Positions 23,501-35,371 of a DNA stretch of 64,000 bases are shown here, in pieces. This stretch comes from Mesorhabditis belari. Taxonomy: Eukaryota; Nematoda; Chromadorea; Rhabditida; Rhabditidae. Within the stretch, counting starts at the first letter, position 1. Every line of letters begins with the position of its first letter. Where the stretch lies: the NCBI GenBank assembly GCA_958450365.1, contig CAUEEP010000732.1, positions 3,349,001-3,413,000 of the forward strand, written 5' to 3'. The position numbers and the translations under genes were made by a program. The notes under the pieces were generated by a model. That model was not told the DNA's origin, searched no databases, and saw only the letters and a program-made list of their open reading frames with translations.

Positions 23501-25737
23501 AAAGCAAACCCAAACTTTCACTGTAGTGCAACGTCTGTTCAAAAATGAAAATGTTTTCCTTTATTATTGGCTTGCTATTACTACTATCCATAGCTACAGC
23601 TCAATTTTCTCCATGTGACTCATTAATTTGTGATTTCCCAAAACAATGCAAAGTCGAAAAGGAGGTAATTTTTCTAGATTGGTAAAATTTTACAGAATTC
23701 AGGTTGCGCAATGTGTCCTAGCAGAAAATCCCTTTATCAAGTATTTCAAACTTATTTGGTTCAGCACTCGGTCAAGGAAATCATATCGACAAAACGGTGA
23801 GTTTCCATCAGTTGTAAGGGAACGGATTAAGCATTTAGGAAGGCCCAACATTTCCCACGACTGAGTTAGTTACAACGTCAGCTCCACAATGGTTAACGAC
23901 AGAAGCCACCACCACTGGGCTATTTGGCGGACTATTTGGTCAAACTGGTGCTGCAGGATCAAACGACCCATTTGGATCTATTCTGAAGCTTTTGAAGTAT
24001 CCCCAAAAACTTTTTCTACTCAAATTTTAAGTTTTAGTCTTACTCCTCCACCACCAATCGTTGAAACCACACAAAAGCCTTTTATCACCCCCGTAGCTCA
24101 AGCTCAAACCAGCCCAACAACAACTGCACCTCCCGAGCCCGATGTCTGTATTCTGCCACCATTAACAGGGAAATTGTGGCAGGGCGAGAATTATGTGGTG
24201 AGTGAGATATATTGACTATGCAAAAATTATTCAGGTACTATGACAACGAGACTCGAACTTGCGAACGATTTTCCTTTAGCGGCTGCGGAAACTCGAACCG
24301 ATTTGAAAGCCGGAAAGCCTGCGAGAAAAAGTGCCTCACAAGAAAAAACTTCCATAGATTGTGAATAAAGATTTGAAACTGACTGTGAGTTGACAATGAT
24401 CAATTGATGTCCGATCAAGGCAATAAGATTTCCAATTCTATCCAAATCATCTTCATCACTATCCTAAAAACAAAGTTTAATTGGTGAAATCAAGTAACGG
24501 GTGCAAAACTACATCTTATTAACAAAGAGAATCCTAACCTCTTTAACTTCGATGAGGCTGTTAGGATTTGATGACTTCCAGCAAAGCAGAAGTGAGTGAC
24601 AGTTTCTTCTGAGCAGGCATACCCTTTTGCACAAGTCCTTCAACAGCTCTTACTGCTGCCTAAAAGCAACTTTTAAACAGTACAAATATTTTTAAAAAAT
24701 ACCTCTGAAGATTCGTTATTTGACAACCCTTTAATCAAAAGTGGCACGAATCGTTCAGTAGCGACCAGTTCCAAATCAATCCAATCAATGTATGCAGCAA
24801 CAACATCGAAGACTAATGAATGATCGGCAGAAAGGTTTGGATTTTCCTATAAACTAAGGTTTAAAATATTTATCGTGTTTGAGGATTCACCAGAATTTGC
24901 CACCAACTTTCCGCGCAGTCTTTGATGCAGAGTTCTCGCATAGCATCCTTGATTTTCGTGTTTCTATCAAAAGCTAAAAGAAAGGAATTAAACTTTATTA
25001 AAGTCAATCACATACCTCTTTTGCTACGCTCAATATCTCGGTCCACAACCTCTTGGTCAATTGAAATCAGAGTTTTTAGGTAGAAATGAACATTTGATTG
25101 ATGGGGAAAACCTCTGAAAGAAAATGGAAGGTAAAACTTTGATAGCCAATAATTTCTTACCTCTCTAGGAACACTTCTTGCATAAAGCGAGGCCAGCGTA
25201 GGGGAAAATCGACAGAAAATACGATCGAAAATATATGACCCATCTTGTTGATGAGAAATGAGGGCACAAAAGTTCCAGAAGCCTTGAAAATAACAATGTT
25301 TGCATTAAAATAACAAGCCACACACCAATTTTTGCATCCAGTTCCTGAGGAAAGTTCGAATTATCTCTATTTCTTCGATCGTGGCCTGAGAGTATCGTTT
25401 TCGCAAGTAATCCTCTACGACTTGCAGCAAGAGAAAATGCTCCTCATGGTTTCTAAAAAAAATAGCAAATAGCTTCTTATTTCCAATTTCCAACCTTATA
25501 AGATTGCCGACGATGTTTTCGACAGACCGACGCCAGCCAGCATTGTCTTTCTTGAGATTCTCCAAGTACGAGTAGACCTAAATCAAAAAGTAATTGAAGT
25601 GTCACAAGTCCTTCTCATATTTTAATCTAACAAAAAAAAGAAAACAAAAAGCTCACTTCATTTTGCTTCGTTGGGTCGGTGAGTACGGGACAATCTAGGG
25701 CATTCGTCCCATCGACAGTCTTCATCGTCATTGTCAT
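20514..25737 (-). CDS. XPOT: Exportin-T (tRNA export karyopherin)
   Basis: RanGTP-dependent nuclear export receptor for mature tRNAs; a HEAT-repeat importin-beta superfamily protein that shuttles through the nuclear pore. More than 15 small exons on the minus strand; estimated at about 950 residues. Segments that align in order with animal exportin-T: VYSYLENLKKDNAGW and HFLLLQVVEDYLRKRY (N-terminal Ran-binding HEATs, about 25580-25330), LRWPRFMQEVF, VHFYLKTLISIDQEVVDRDI, ENPNLSADHSLVFDVVAAY with IDWIDLELVATERF (about 24850-24700), EDDLDRIGNLIALIGHQL, NDENPEISE, IRLVESVVQLVYALSE, VPIVTEAFLDERGVSF, SAVQKACIMSLSK, and the C-terminal VHECSIGLLAMRA. The stop is at 20514 after a Gln-rich end. The start ATG was chosen at 25737 (MTMTMKTVDG); in-frame ATGs at 25731 and 25725 are equally possible. 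An intron of about 1.1 kb holds the Kunitz gene on the opposite strand. A small membrane-protein gene follows at operon-like distance. Confidence 0.9.
23545..24364 (+). CDS. Secreted Kunitz-domain protein nested in exportin-T
   Basis: Predicted secreted serine-protease-inhibitor-like protein. Order: signal peptide (MKMFSFIIGLLLLLSIATAQ), a short Cys-rich part (CDSLICDFPKQC..GCAMCP), a low-complexity linker with two LFG-type motifs, a Pro/Thr-rich linker, and one C-terminal Kunitz (BPTI) domain starting PDVCILPPLTG and ending ACEKKC. Exons are about 23545-23664, 23696-23790, 23840-24000, 24042-24199, 24235-24364; the first intron is only 31 bp. Two homopolymer-length frameshifts break the frame as given: one base short in an A-run at about 23722, and one base long in the GGG at about 24168. 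With those read through, all six Kunitz cysteines fall in place and the phases join. The residue after the second Kunitz Cys (P1 site) is Gly, unusual for a trypsin-type inhibitor. AATAAA overlaps the stop codon. It could be a decaying gene, but clustered homopolymer errors are more likely. Confidence 0.75.
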
Positions 25738-26921
25738 AAGCGTTTGATTCTTCACAAGTTCGTGAGCACTCCTCAATTAACGGGGAGATCATACGCCGAT
25801 TTCGAAAGAGTGAATTTCGTTCAATCTAAAATAGAAAAGGTGACATCCAAAATTTCGAAAAAACATTTTCGAAAACATTAAAACGATAAGGGAGTTCAAA
25901 GGTTCAATTTTCAAACCGCATAGATGTACGAGTGCGACCAAAATTTTGGTTGCAATGGGTAAGTTCGCAGAAAGGAAATTAGTCAGCTGATCGGTGGTAT
26001 AAATTCGCGGCAATGATGATAAATTGTGCAATATAGCCGGCGAAAGTCTGATGCAAGAAGCCTCCACCTACCCAAAACAACCAACAAACTCCCAACACAA
26101 AAACGGGAGTGGCGTCTCGCCGCGAATGGTGATGCAGTAGGAAAAAGCGGCGGATTTTCTCCGCGGAAAAGGGAAAGAGGGGGTTTTTCATTACGAGAAT
26201 TTGAGAGAAGTTCGGGGAAAATTATTGTAAACCAAACTGATAAAAGCGATTAAAACGTTTTCCACCCGGATATTGATTTGTATGAGCTGACGGGTCAAGC
26301 GCTGGAACGTTGCTTGGTCTGCAATACCTAGAACCAGGGGTTTAAAGAAGATAGCAATTCATAGTCACAAGAAGAGGCACCCCGTTTAAAGTTACAAAGT
26401 AAAAAAAACTAAAACAAGAGAGTTTCTTAAATAGTTATAAAACGACCAAGTCAAAGATGTTCAGCAAAACAACTGTGTATATCCACAAAAATTGTCGAAC
26501 CGGGATACGGTAGCTCTCGAGTATAAAAAGCTGAGAAAAGTCCCAATATTTCACTCGCAAGAGAGTATTCGTAAAGGATTTTTCCACGGTGGAGTGGCTT
26601 GCCGATACATTTCTATGTGGTGGTTGAAGGGTTGAATGTGAGAAGTGACGGTGAAATTATGGCTTTAGAGTGAAAGACCTCTACTTCTCATTCCAGATAA
26701 AATTTACAAACATTGAACAAAGTGATGTATAGCCATCTTTTGTCTAGAGTATACGTTTAGCTGTTTCAAAGGTTCACTAACATCGTTGACACTCCCCGAA
26801 AATGTTTTGATGAATCGAAGCATTCTCTGATTATGAATCACGCCAAGACATTTGTCCTTTTTCATTGTTGTTTTCCTATTATGACTTTAAGCTTTTTATT
26901 TTAGAAACGTAAAAACATCGG
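25738..26921. promoter_or_regulatory. Divergent spacer between exportin-T and the anillin-like gene
   Basis: The two genes point away from each other, so both promoters should lie in this 1.2 kb. No promoter motif stands out. A GC-richer patch (about 26080-26190) is open in three frames for 70-90 codons but shows no family signature, and could be an untranslated first exon or a trans-spliced outron. Confidence 0.4.
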
Positions 26922-29176
26922 ATGGACGCATTCAGCGAAAAGAGACAAGTAAATTTTGTCGGTTTGAAATAGAAAAATAGTACTTTAGAAAATCAGCTTG
27001 AGTGCTAAACCGACTGGATTCGACACATTGCGCTCACGGTGGGAGGTAATACTTTGATTGACATTATTCGTGAAAATTCCGTGGTTGCTTTTTTAAATAT
27101 TGAATTTAGTTGTCTTCAAAAACTGGCACGCCTCTACACCCTGACGCTACAGAGGATGAGCTGCTGGAAGTGGCTAAACAAATCTCGAACACAAAAGTCT
27201 CGGAAAGAAGAAGCATTGTGAGCAAGGTTTGCAAACTGCAAATGTCTATGCCATTTAAAAGTCAATGCTTTAGTTTACGTCTATGCCACATATTGCAATG
27301 GACACATCTTCCTACAAGAATTATGCCTCGATCTACAAGCCCAATAACGAAAGGTCATACTCGGCATATTACCATGTAAGCCTTTTAACGAACTACTTTA
27401 TTATCCAGTGTTTTAGTCAAGGTCCTACTATGGCTATAGTTATGAAGAAGCTCTTGAAAATGAAAATGGCTATGGAGATGTGTTTGAAGAAGAAGTCAGT
27501 CATTTGCCTTCATCAAATGGAAGCAGAGGAATGCTTAACGGCATGGATTTCGATGATAAAGTTTGCCTATTGAAATTTCGTTATAAAGTTTTTTTTAGGT
27601 CTTTGACTGTATCAATGCTCCTAAACATCAATCAAAAAGCTTTTTGGAGGAAAACAATCGACCGAGTGCATCGACGTTGAGTTTAGCTCCATCTACTTTG
27701 CCAGATCCGGACGAAGTCAATGTGACCATGGAAGGACCAGTCAGCGAAGAGGTATAAATCATTCATTTTTATTATAACAGATTTAGCAGTTTACTCCCGA
27801 ATCTCCGCAGACAACTTCAGATTCTATTCATTCAAACATCGAGACGTTATCAATTTCAGAAAATGACCCTGCATTGGTGAGTTTTCAATAGAATTAGCCT
27901 AAAACTTCTATCTGTTTTAGGCTCATTCACTATCGTTTTATCGAAAACAACGTCAGGGAAAGGAAAAGAAGAAGGCTGAAGTCATTGTTATAAAATCACC
28001 GCCCACACCGCCAAAAAGTATTTTAAGAATGTTCATGTTTTTACGTGTTGTTTTTAAGAAAATTGAACCAGAACCGGAAGTTGTTGAATTGCAAGTAGAA
28101 CGGAACAAACAAATGGAAAGAGTCATGGTAGGCTTTGCGCCTGTTTTCTAGACTAATTTTCTAAGGCTCAACTTCGGCAAGCGATAGCAGTTGAAGATCA
28201 GCATATTCATCAAGCTTCTCGAGCTTTGGTGTATTGTCGGCAGTCTGGACAGTTCTGTGGAAGCCGTCAGGAAGTCGAAGGTAGTTAATTGGCGTAATTG
28301 TTGTAAAGTTGCTAAATATGCATTTGTTTTTTGTAGGCCATACTTCACCCGGTTTTCTCTTTTAGTGAAATTAAATAATTTTAGGTCAACGTGCCCTTCT
28401 TGTTGCAACAGAAACCCGGAACGTGTTGGTCGGTGAACTTGAGCGAATAAATCGCCAAGAGCCTGACGCTTCCGTTCTTCCACGCGGAATGCTGCAATTT
28501 TCTCGATTCAGACTCTTTCTCTCAAAGAACTTTTTGAAGGGATATGTGAATCATTATGATGGTATTATTTAATATTTAGAATAACTTTACTTTTCTTTAG
28601 ACTTAAACATCACTTACTACTTTATAATCCTGCTCAAATGTGGCTCAACTTTACTTCATACAGCTCTGCTCTCTACTGAAGATGGAATTCAAGCGGCAAG
28701 CGATATTTTTGTCAATAAGTAGTGTTTAAATTATATGTTTAGGATGGCGCTATTGAATACAATCAATACTTAAAGATTGAGAACATTTGTTCGGATTTTG
28801 ATTGTCTTTTAGAAGTTTATGCTTTGGTGAGACAAAACACTTTAATTATTTTGCAAAATGCCGATTTTAGCGCTCGAGCAAACGTTATGAACAGAAACGA
28901 AAAAAGAGCGGATCCATGAAAGGCCTCAACGCGGCTTTTTCATTTTCTACAAAATCGCCGAAGACTCCCAAAAAGACACCATCTGGCAATCGCATCCTGG
29001 ATTCGAAATTTCATTTGGGTAAATGAGTCGTTATAATTTTATCTAATTTGGTTCTTTTAGTTGGGAATCTCTACCTGAACATGGAAAATGTGGATAACGG
29101 TGAATTTCATCTGAATGAGCCTCAACATCCCTTAGAGGGAACGCTACAAATCACCGTCAAAAAATATTCTATCTAG
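26922..29176 (+). CDS. Anillin-like protein lacking the PH domain
   Basis: Cytoskeletal scaffold of the contractile ring/intercellular bridge family. About 15 small exons, roughly 540 residues. N-terminus MDAFSEKRQ, then a KPTGFDTLRSRWE exon like the start of anillins; a Ser/Glu-rich disordered middle; a basic stretch (RKQRQGKEKKKAEV) with SPPTPPKK; then the anillin homology domain: coiled helical part with EDQHIHQASRAL, QRALLVATETRNVLVGELER, followed by the C2-like part (LQFSRFRLFLSKNFL, YYFIILLKCGSTLLHT, CSDFDCLLEVYAL, SSKRYEQKRKKSGS, VGNLYLNMENVDNGEFHL). The chain stops at 29176, just after LEGTLQITVKK, where other anillins continue into the PH domain; a polyadenylation signal (AATAAA at about 29245) follows, so the PH domain is absent and not merely out of view. 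The human protein is about twice as long. It may bind RhoA/septins through the AHD but lacks the usual lipid-binding end. Confidence 0.85.
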
Positions 29177-30156
29177 CCGCATCGCTTTACTGCTCATGTT
29201 TCATTCATTTTCATAACTCAATTATGTTGTTTGTTGCTGAAATTAATAAAAATTCGTAAATTTTGACTGTGACTTTTTCGAGTATTAGGTAAAAGGATTG
29301 AGCATTTAATTCCAGGTCATAGCAAACGACTTCCTATTGCGGAAAAGATTGCTTTAATAGAATGAATGATGTTCAAGTAAAGGGGAAGTCTTAGTCTTAC
29401 ATTTAGATGCGATCTCATTGAGAAGAGACCGAGACACGTCGACATTCAATTAGTTGAGTGAGTACGCACGACTGGAATAAGAATAAGGGGAAAAGAGGTG
29501 ACTTATTGATACACAGGGAATTGTTTTGCTATTAGTTTGGCATAAATTCCCGGTTTAATTGGCATCGATACTTTTTTAGGCTCTACTAATTCTCTTGATT
29601 TTCTACACTTGACTTTCAGATATATGAAAGGCTTTTTCACTATATTTTCACTATTATGAACTTTCAAAGTTATGAATGCATCAAATTTGCTGAAGTTTAA
29701 ATATTTTTGATAAGCGTTTGAGACTCGGAAAGCTTTCCGGGATTAACTTCGCTTTTGAGAGGAAGGGGAGAAATGTTTTTTTTTTGTGGAGGCTAATTTG
29801 GCCGTCAACTTCCCACCCGTTTTTTGGCGGAGCTTTTGAGTTGGAGGCCGAAGAAAAGGCTTTTTGACAGAATAAGAACATCGTGATGAGTATCTTGTGT
29901 GCATGGGAGAGAAAGAAAGAAGCTTTCATTTCTTGAAGCAGTAAATTTCCCTTCCCATTTGCTGTGTGAATGTTTTTTGCTTCATGTTTGAATGAGATCA
30001 AAATTTCGGGTTTTAAACATTTCGAAAACCAGCCTACCTTTGATAGCTCACACTTTGAACTCCAGAGCATTGTTTAGCAGCTAAACCTTTGATAAACTTG
30101 ATTTTTATTCAATTATTTACTTAACGAAAAAAGAACATTGAGAAATTGACGAGAAA

Positions 30157-30700
30157 GTCGGCTTTTTGGAGTTTCGTGTACCATTTGTTTAACTTTATAC
30201 TTTGAACAAAAATTACTTCTTTTTTTTGAGAAAAAGAACTCAAAAAATTTTTTTTTTTTAAGAAAAAATTTTTTTTTTTTTTTTTTTTATTTTTATTTTT
30301 TTTTTTTAAAAAAAAAACTTAAAAATTTAAAATAAAAATAAAGATTTTTTAAAAATTTTTTTTAATTTTTTACGAACAAAACAAAAGCCATCGTAAGACC
30401 TGTAGTACCGTAAGAAGGATACCGTAAAGCCTGGTACCGTAAAACGCCAACTACCGTAATACCCGTTGGTTTTAACGTAAGAGTATTTGTTAATATGTTA
30501 ATAAAAACAGCACAAACTTTTTGAAACTAGAGTCGGCTTTTTGGAGTTTCGTGTACCATTTGTTTAACTTTATACTTTGAACATCAGGAAAAAAGCTATC
30601 GTAAGACCTGTAGGACCGTAAGAAGGATACCGTAAAGCCTGCTACCATAAAACGCCAAGTTACCGTAATACCCGTTGGTTTAAAGAGTATTTGTTCCCAA
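30157..30700. repeat. Tandem segmental duplication with CCGTAA units
   Basis: A 54-bp block (GTCGGCTTTTTGGAGTTTCG...) at 30157 recurs at 30531. A 90-bp block of ACCGTAA-type units (30383-30473) recurs at 30591-30682. The A/T-rich 30225-30375 stretch separates the halves of the first unit. Confidence 0.7.
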
Positions 30701-32154
30701 AGTTTACCAAGCTACCAAGCTACCGTAAGACCTATAGAACCGTACTTGTTCAAGGCTTACTGTAAGAGTTGGATACTGTAAAAAAAACTAAACTACCGAA
30801 ATGCCCAGGCTTTTTTTGAAGCAAGAGAATTTGTTATTCAAAGTTTGTAAATCCTTTTGAAATCCTTTCAAAAACCGTCTTACTTTCAGTTTTGTTGCAT
30901 TGAGCAATTTTCAAAACATGTTGCAACCCCGAATGTTGTATTGAGCAATTTTAAAAACAAAAAACCATTGTAATTTTCAGAAATCATTTACTTTCTAAAT
31001 GATGTCAAATTTCTTTCTTTTCCTCTTCGCCCATTTCCCTTCACCTAATTAGCAAGAGGGGGGAAATGGATGATTCGATGACATGGAAATGAGTGTGGAA
31101 ATGAGTGTGGAAAAGAGAGAACGGGAAACCCACAACAAACCAATAAATTTGCATTTCTCATTCGATTCCAACTTTTTATGTTCCTCGGAAAAGTATTTGA
31201 AACTTCGAATGACTTCGAAAACTTTTTCTTTTGGAGATCTCTTCGAATATGTTTTCAAGACAAACTTTTATGTTGATGCTTAAAATTTTCTCATCAACAG
31301 GGCCGTTTTTAAGGGCGAAATTTTCATTTCATCCTTGCTTTTGAGTTTCACATTTTTGCAGGTCATCATTGAAATAGTATTGCAATAATTTTGCAATACT
31401 TTTGAGTTCCCTTTCAGCTTCTCTATGAGCTTCAAATTCTCTATTCAAATATCAAATATCTCACTGCCGGGTTGTTCTAATCGAGCCTTAAGCCTACAGG
31501 CTTAGGACTGACTTCTGGACATACCTTGCCTGTCTGACCAGACCTGGCAATGAAATCTTGACCTGAAAATCAAGACAAAACGTTTTTTTGACTGCTGAAC
31601 ACGATGGTGAAATCGGTTTTTGCGAATGAGTAGTAGTTTTTTTGCAAATCTTAGAACATTTCAGGAATAAAGCTCTTAAAGACGGCATATCAAAAGTGTC
31701 GCCATGACGTGGTGGGTAAAAAATATTGCTTTTCTATATGTTTTTGTAGCTTTTCTTCTATCGTAGCTTCAGCATTAGACAAACTTTTATCAGGTGATCT
31801 CGGGGCGGATCTCAAAATTCCCAAAAATCCCAAGAGATTTTGCAAAAACCCTTTTCAGAGTGATACGCTTCAGATTGCGGCGAAGATATGCGTAAAATTA
31901 AGTGTCATTTTTCGGAACTCCATTCAAAAATGTTGTTTTTCTTTTGAGAAATCATAAAGCTTCTTTTCGCTTAAAGCTTAAGCTTTGCTTGAGGGAAACT
32001 TTCTCGAAAACTTTCCCCATTTCTTTGGTGATTAAATGCACATCGAAAAGAGCATTGAGTAACAATTTTTCGTCTCAAAAACCTCGTACTTGAGTTTTTA
32101 TGGGTTTTGATTTGAATTTAGAATCGAAAAGTTTAAATGAAATGAATCCGAGTT

Positions 32155-32437
32155 TCGAGTTTAATCTATGAATAGCTCTAATCTATGAATAGCTCTAATC
32201 TATCAATAGCTCTAATCCATCAATAGCTCTAATCCATCAATAGCTCTAATCTATGAATAGCTCTAATCTATCAATAGCTCTAATCCATCAATAGCTCTAA
32301 TCCATCAATAGCTCTAATCTATGAATAGCTCTAATCTATCAATAACTCTAATCCATCAATAACTCTAATCCATCAATAGCTCTAATCCATCAATAGCTCT
32401 AATCTATCAATAGCTCTAATCTATCAATAGCTCTAAT
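32155..32437. repeat. 17-bp minisatellite
   Basis: About 16 copies of a unit close to AATAGCTCTAATCYATC, with a two-state variant (TATGA / CATCA / TATCA) that itself recurs in a higher-order pattern. Confidence 0.9.
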
Positions 32438-32589
32438 CAATTTTGAAAATTTTTCCCTTTTGGCTTTATTGGCTTTATTGTATTAGTGCAAATGCATTCA
32501 CATTAAAAATAAAAAATTTATTGAAAACCAATAATGTGATACAAAAAAAAGGATACATAATAAGAAATAAAGGTCTAAACACACAATTT

Positions 32590-32770
32590 TATGGCATTGC
32601 GGCCAATTACTCCTATTACCCCTATTACTCGAAATGTTGTAAAAGAAAAAAGAACCCATTTGGATGAGAAAAAGAAACATTTTTTATCTTGCCAGCGTGA
32701 TTGAACCTTTGAGCTTCCGCTTAAGAGACAAGACTCTAATTGCTTTAAAAACAATGTAAGAAGCATAACC
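32590..32770 (-). repeat. SINE-like tail with tRNA-like head
   Basis: The minus strand has a tRNA-like stretch (CTTAAGCGGAAG..AAAGGTTCAATC, about 32700-32765), then a tail ACAACATTTCGAGTAATAGG related to the tail of the repeats at 148-600 and 11745-12010. Confidence 0.5.
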
Positions 32771-33339
32771 ACGAGTAGAATCGGTCAGCAATCTGACTCT
32801 ATTAATGCTTAAGTTTCCTCGAAAATGGGAAATCAAGTGCGCCAGGAGGGGTGTGCTTCTCCAAATTCTCAAATTTCTCCAAATTCTCTCAAATTGATAA
32901 TTTCAAAGTTTTCGAGCCATTTTCAATATTTTATATTTTCAATCCGTTTCTTGATCTCGCGCAAATCCCACACGGATTCCCAGGGAAATTCCCTGAAAAT
33001 GCCTCTTTTTTTTGGGGCTCTTTACCGTCTCTCGACTTCTATTCACTTTGAAACAAATACTTCTCGAATTTCCCCACAATAAGTTTAAATAATTTAGTGG
33101 GATTTTTCTCAAAAATCTCGAAAATTCCTTTTTGAAATCGGATTCTTTAGAATCTTTTATTTGTGGCAAAATTCGGCCACGATTTTTGCTCGTTTACGTC
33201 AAGAGTTTTCAGGCTAATTTTGGGTTTTTCGAATTCGAAACAACAAATGGATATTTATGAATCGTAAAAGAAGAAAAGATCATAGAAATTTTGAAAGTCT
33301 TTGAAAGATTTTGAAAGTCGAAATTACCGTTAGTGAGTC

Positions 33340-33455
33340 TTTGAAAGGAAACCTTGAAAGGAAACATTGAAAGGAAACATTCGAAGGAAACATTCGAAGG
33401 AAACATTGAAAAAAATCATTGAAACAAATCATTGAAAGAAATCATTGAAAGAAAG
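33340..33455. repeat. 12-13-bp tandem repeat
   Basis: About nine copies of GAAAGGAAACATT / GAAAGAAATCATT. Confidence 0.75.
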
Positions 33456-34177
33456 ATCACCGAATTCCGAATAAATCCTGTAAACGCATCTCGTTTCGCG
33501 TTGCTCAATTTTCAGCATTAACTTTCTACTCATTCTTTAGTATCTCAGGCTGTAAAATCGAAATTACCATTTCTAGTTTTAAGCCAAAAAAACTTCCGCT
33601 TGAATTGTTTCCATTTAAAAGATCACCGAATTCCGAATAAATCCTGTAAACACATTGAATTGTTTCCATTTAAAACCTAATCCCATATTTCAATCTACAG
33701 TAATCTTCACAAGTGAATAAAACCAAAAATATCTTTACTTAATCTTACAATCCATTCCCTAATTGTGGAAATTTCTAAAATAAAACAAAAAAAAATGGAA
33801 ATCCAGAAAATAAAGCAAAATTTCCTCGTTCCCAGAAAGCTTTGGTTAATTTGTTTCTTGATTTCACGATAAGATTTGCTTCAGTAAGAAGAATTCCCAT
33901 TTCTTCGCACTAATGAACAAATTTTAGCATTTTTTTTGAAAATCCCCAGTGGTTAGGGTCATTTGTGAGATTTTAAATCAAAAATCAGATAAAAAAATTA
34001 AAGATTTAAAAAAATCAAATTAAATCAAAAAATTATATGGCTCTCTAGGGATTCGAGTAACCATTTGGCTTGACCTCAGAATACAGCAAAGGTATGGGTT
34101 CTTTTTGAATGTTTTACAATGGAGAAAAGTTGGCTCAGCTTCGTTGGACAAGCCGGTTGGGGCTGGGATAGCAAAAG

Positions 34178-34262
34178 AGTCGCCGGGAGGATTCGAACCC
34201 GCGACCCCCTCACGACCGTGACCGCTTACCAGGCGAGCGCTCTACCAATGAGTCACACCGAC
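34178..34262 (-). tRNA. tRNA-like gene with long variable arm, anticodon GGT
   Basis: An 85-nt minus-strand cloverleaf. Acceptor GTCGGTG/CGGCGAC (one mismatch), D-arm ACTC..GAGC (one mismatch), anticodon arm CTCGC CTGGTAA GCGGT (one mismatch, one G-U), so the formal anticodon is GGU (Thr). There is a long variable arm with a 4-5-bp hairpin (TCACG GT CGTGA), then a T-arm with GGTTCGAATCC (one mismatch). A class-II-type variable arm is not expected on a Thr tRNA. Nematode-specific V-arm tRNAs (nev-tRNAs) are known to have such a mismatch between arm type and anticodon. The several mismatches mean it could also be a decayed gene. Confidence 0.55.
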
Positions 34263-34865
34263 AACGGATCGCTGCATCAGATTGAGGTGTAATTGAGGTG
34301 CATCACTTTGCTGCCTCGACAGTACCGCTAGTTCAAATTCAGGCTGATTGCTCTGAAAACCCAGAGAGAGAAACCGGAACCACTAAACTGTGCTAGTTTA
34401 GTGGTAGTTTAGTGGTTCCGGTTCCTCTCTAATCCTATCTAATATCTCTAATATCTTCCCAAATAAACCTATACATTCCTGACATTTTTGCTAATAAAAA
34501 CCCGGAACTAGGCGTTTTTGAAAGATTTTCAGGGAAAATGAGGAAAATATTTGCAGAAGCTCGGTGAGGAGTTGCGTCATTAAGTTCGCGAAAAATAGGC
34601 TACCGTATCCTTATGAACATATGAGTTTCATAGTCGCTCATTTACAAGTAGTACTTTATCAACTGAACTTAAAGTTATTAAGCTTTTAAAATTCAGCTCT
34701 CGTTCTTCAAAGTCGCTTCTGTCTAACAAAATGCTTTTTAAGGGTTGATGGCTGTTCTTGGAGTTCTCTTTTTTGTTCAACTATGTCAAACACTTTACTT
34801 TTAAGTCCAAAGGTTTTAAACATCTTCATTCTTTAATGCTTTTTATCTTGTAGATTAAGATTAAG

Positions 34866-34925
34866 CTAGAACTAGAACTAGAACTAGAGCTAGAACTAGA
34901 ACTAGAACTAGAACTAGAACTAGAT
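34866..34925. repeat. (AGAACT)n hexanucleotide repeat
   Basis: Ten tandem copies of the hexamer, one with a C/G change. Confidence 0.9.
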
Positions 34926-35371
34926 TATCATTTACAACACTTTCGTAAAGTTATGACACTTAAATTAAGAAAATCAATCGTAGAAAAGCGGTTTTAGAGC
35001 TTTGAAAAGATTGCGAATACGAATTTACTTTCTAAGAGTCATTCATTTGACTGAATTGAATTTGAATTTTTAAATACAAATGCAGAGGATTACCAGTTTC
35101 ACTCATCCAAAACTCAAATTTTTCACAAACTCTTGAACTAGTGTCAATAGAAATATGTTAGTTTTTTTTAAATCTGAAAACAGAAGAACTTTTTTCTTCA
35201 AATGTGCAATTTAAATTCAAAATGAAAGTGATTTTTGAATGATTTTTGAATGATTTCATTCAAGGATAAAGCCGCAGTTAGGTATTTTCTTTAGAAAAAT
35301 TTATATTTAACAGATTAAGCTGTTCAGAAAGTTTTGAAGAAAATAGAAACGAATCCTTGAACTTTACTTGA

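Noticed and set aside
26026..26253. Overlapping 70-90-codon frames on both strands upstream of exportin-T
   Set aside because: A GC-richer patch open in several frames; no family signature and no consistent splicing.
29681..30070. 129-codon minus-strand frame after the anillin-like gene
   Set aside because: No recognisable motif, no splice partners, Lys/Ser/Phe-rich composition as expected from AT-rich DNA; left unannotated, although a lineage-specific gene cannot be excluded.
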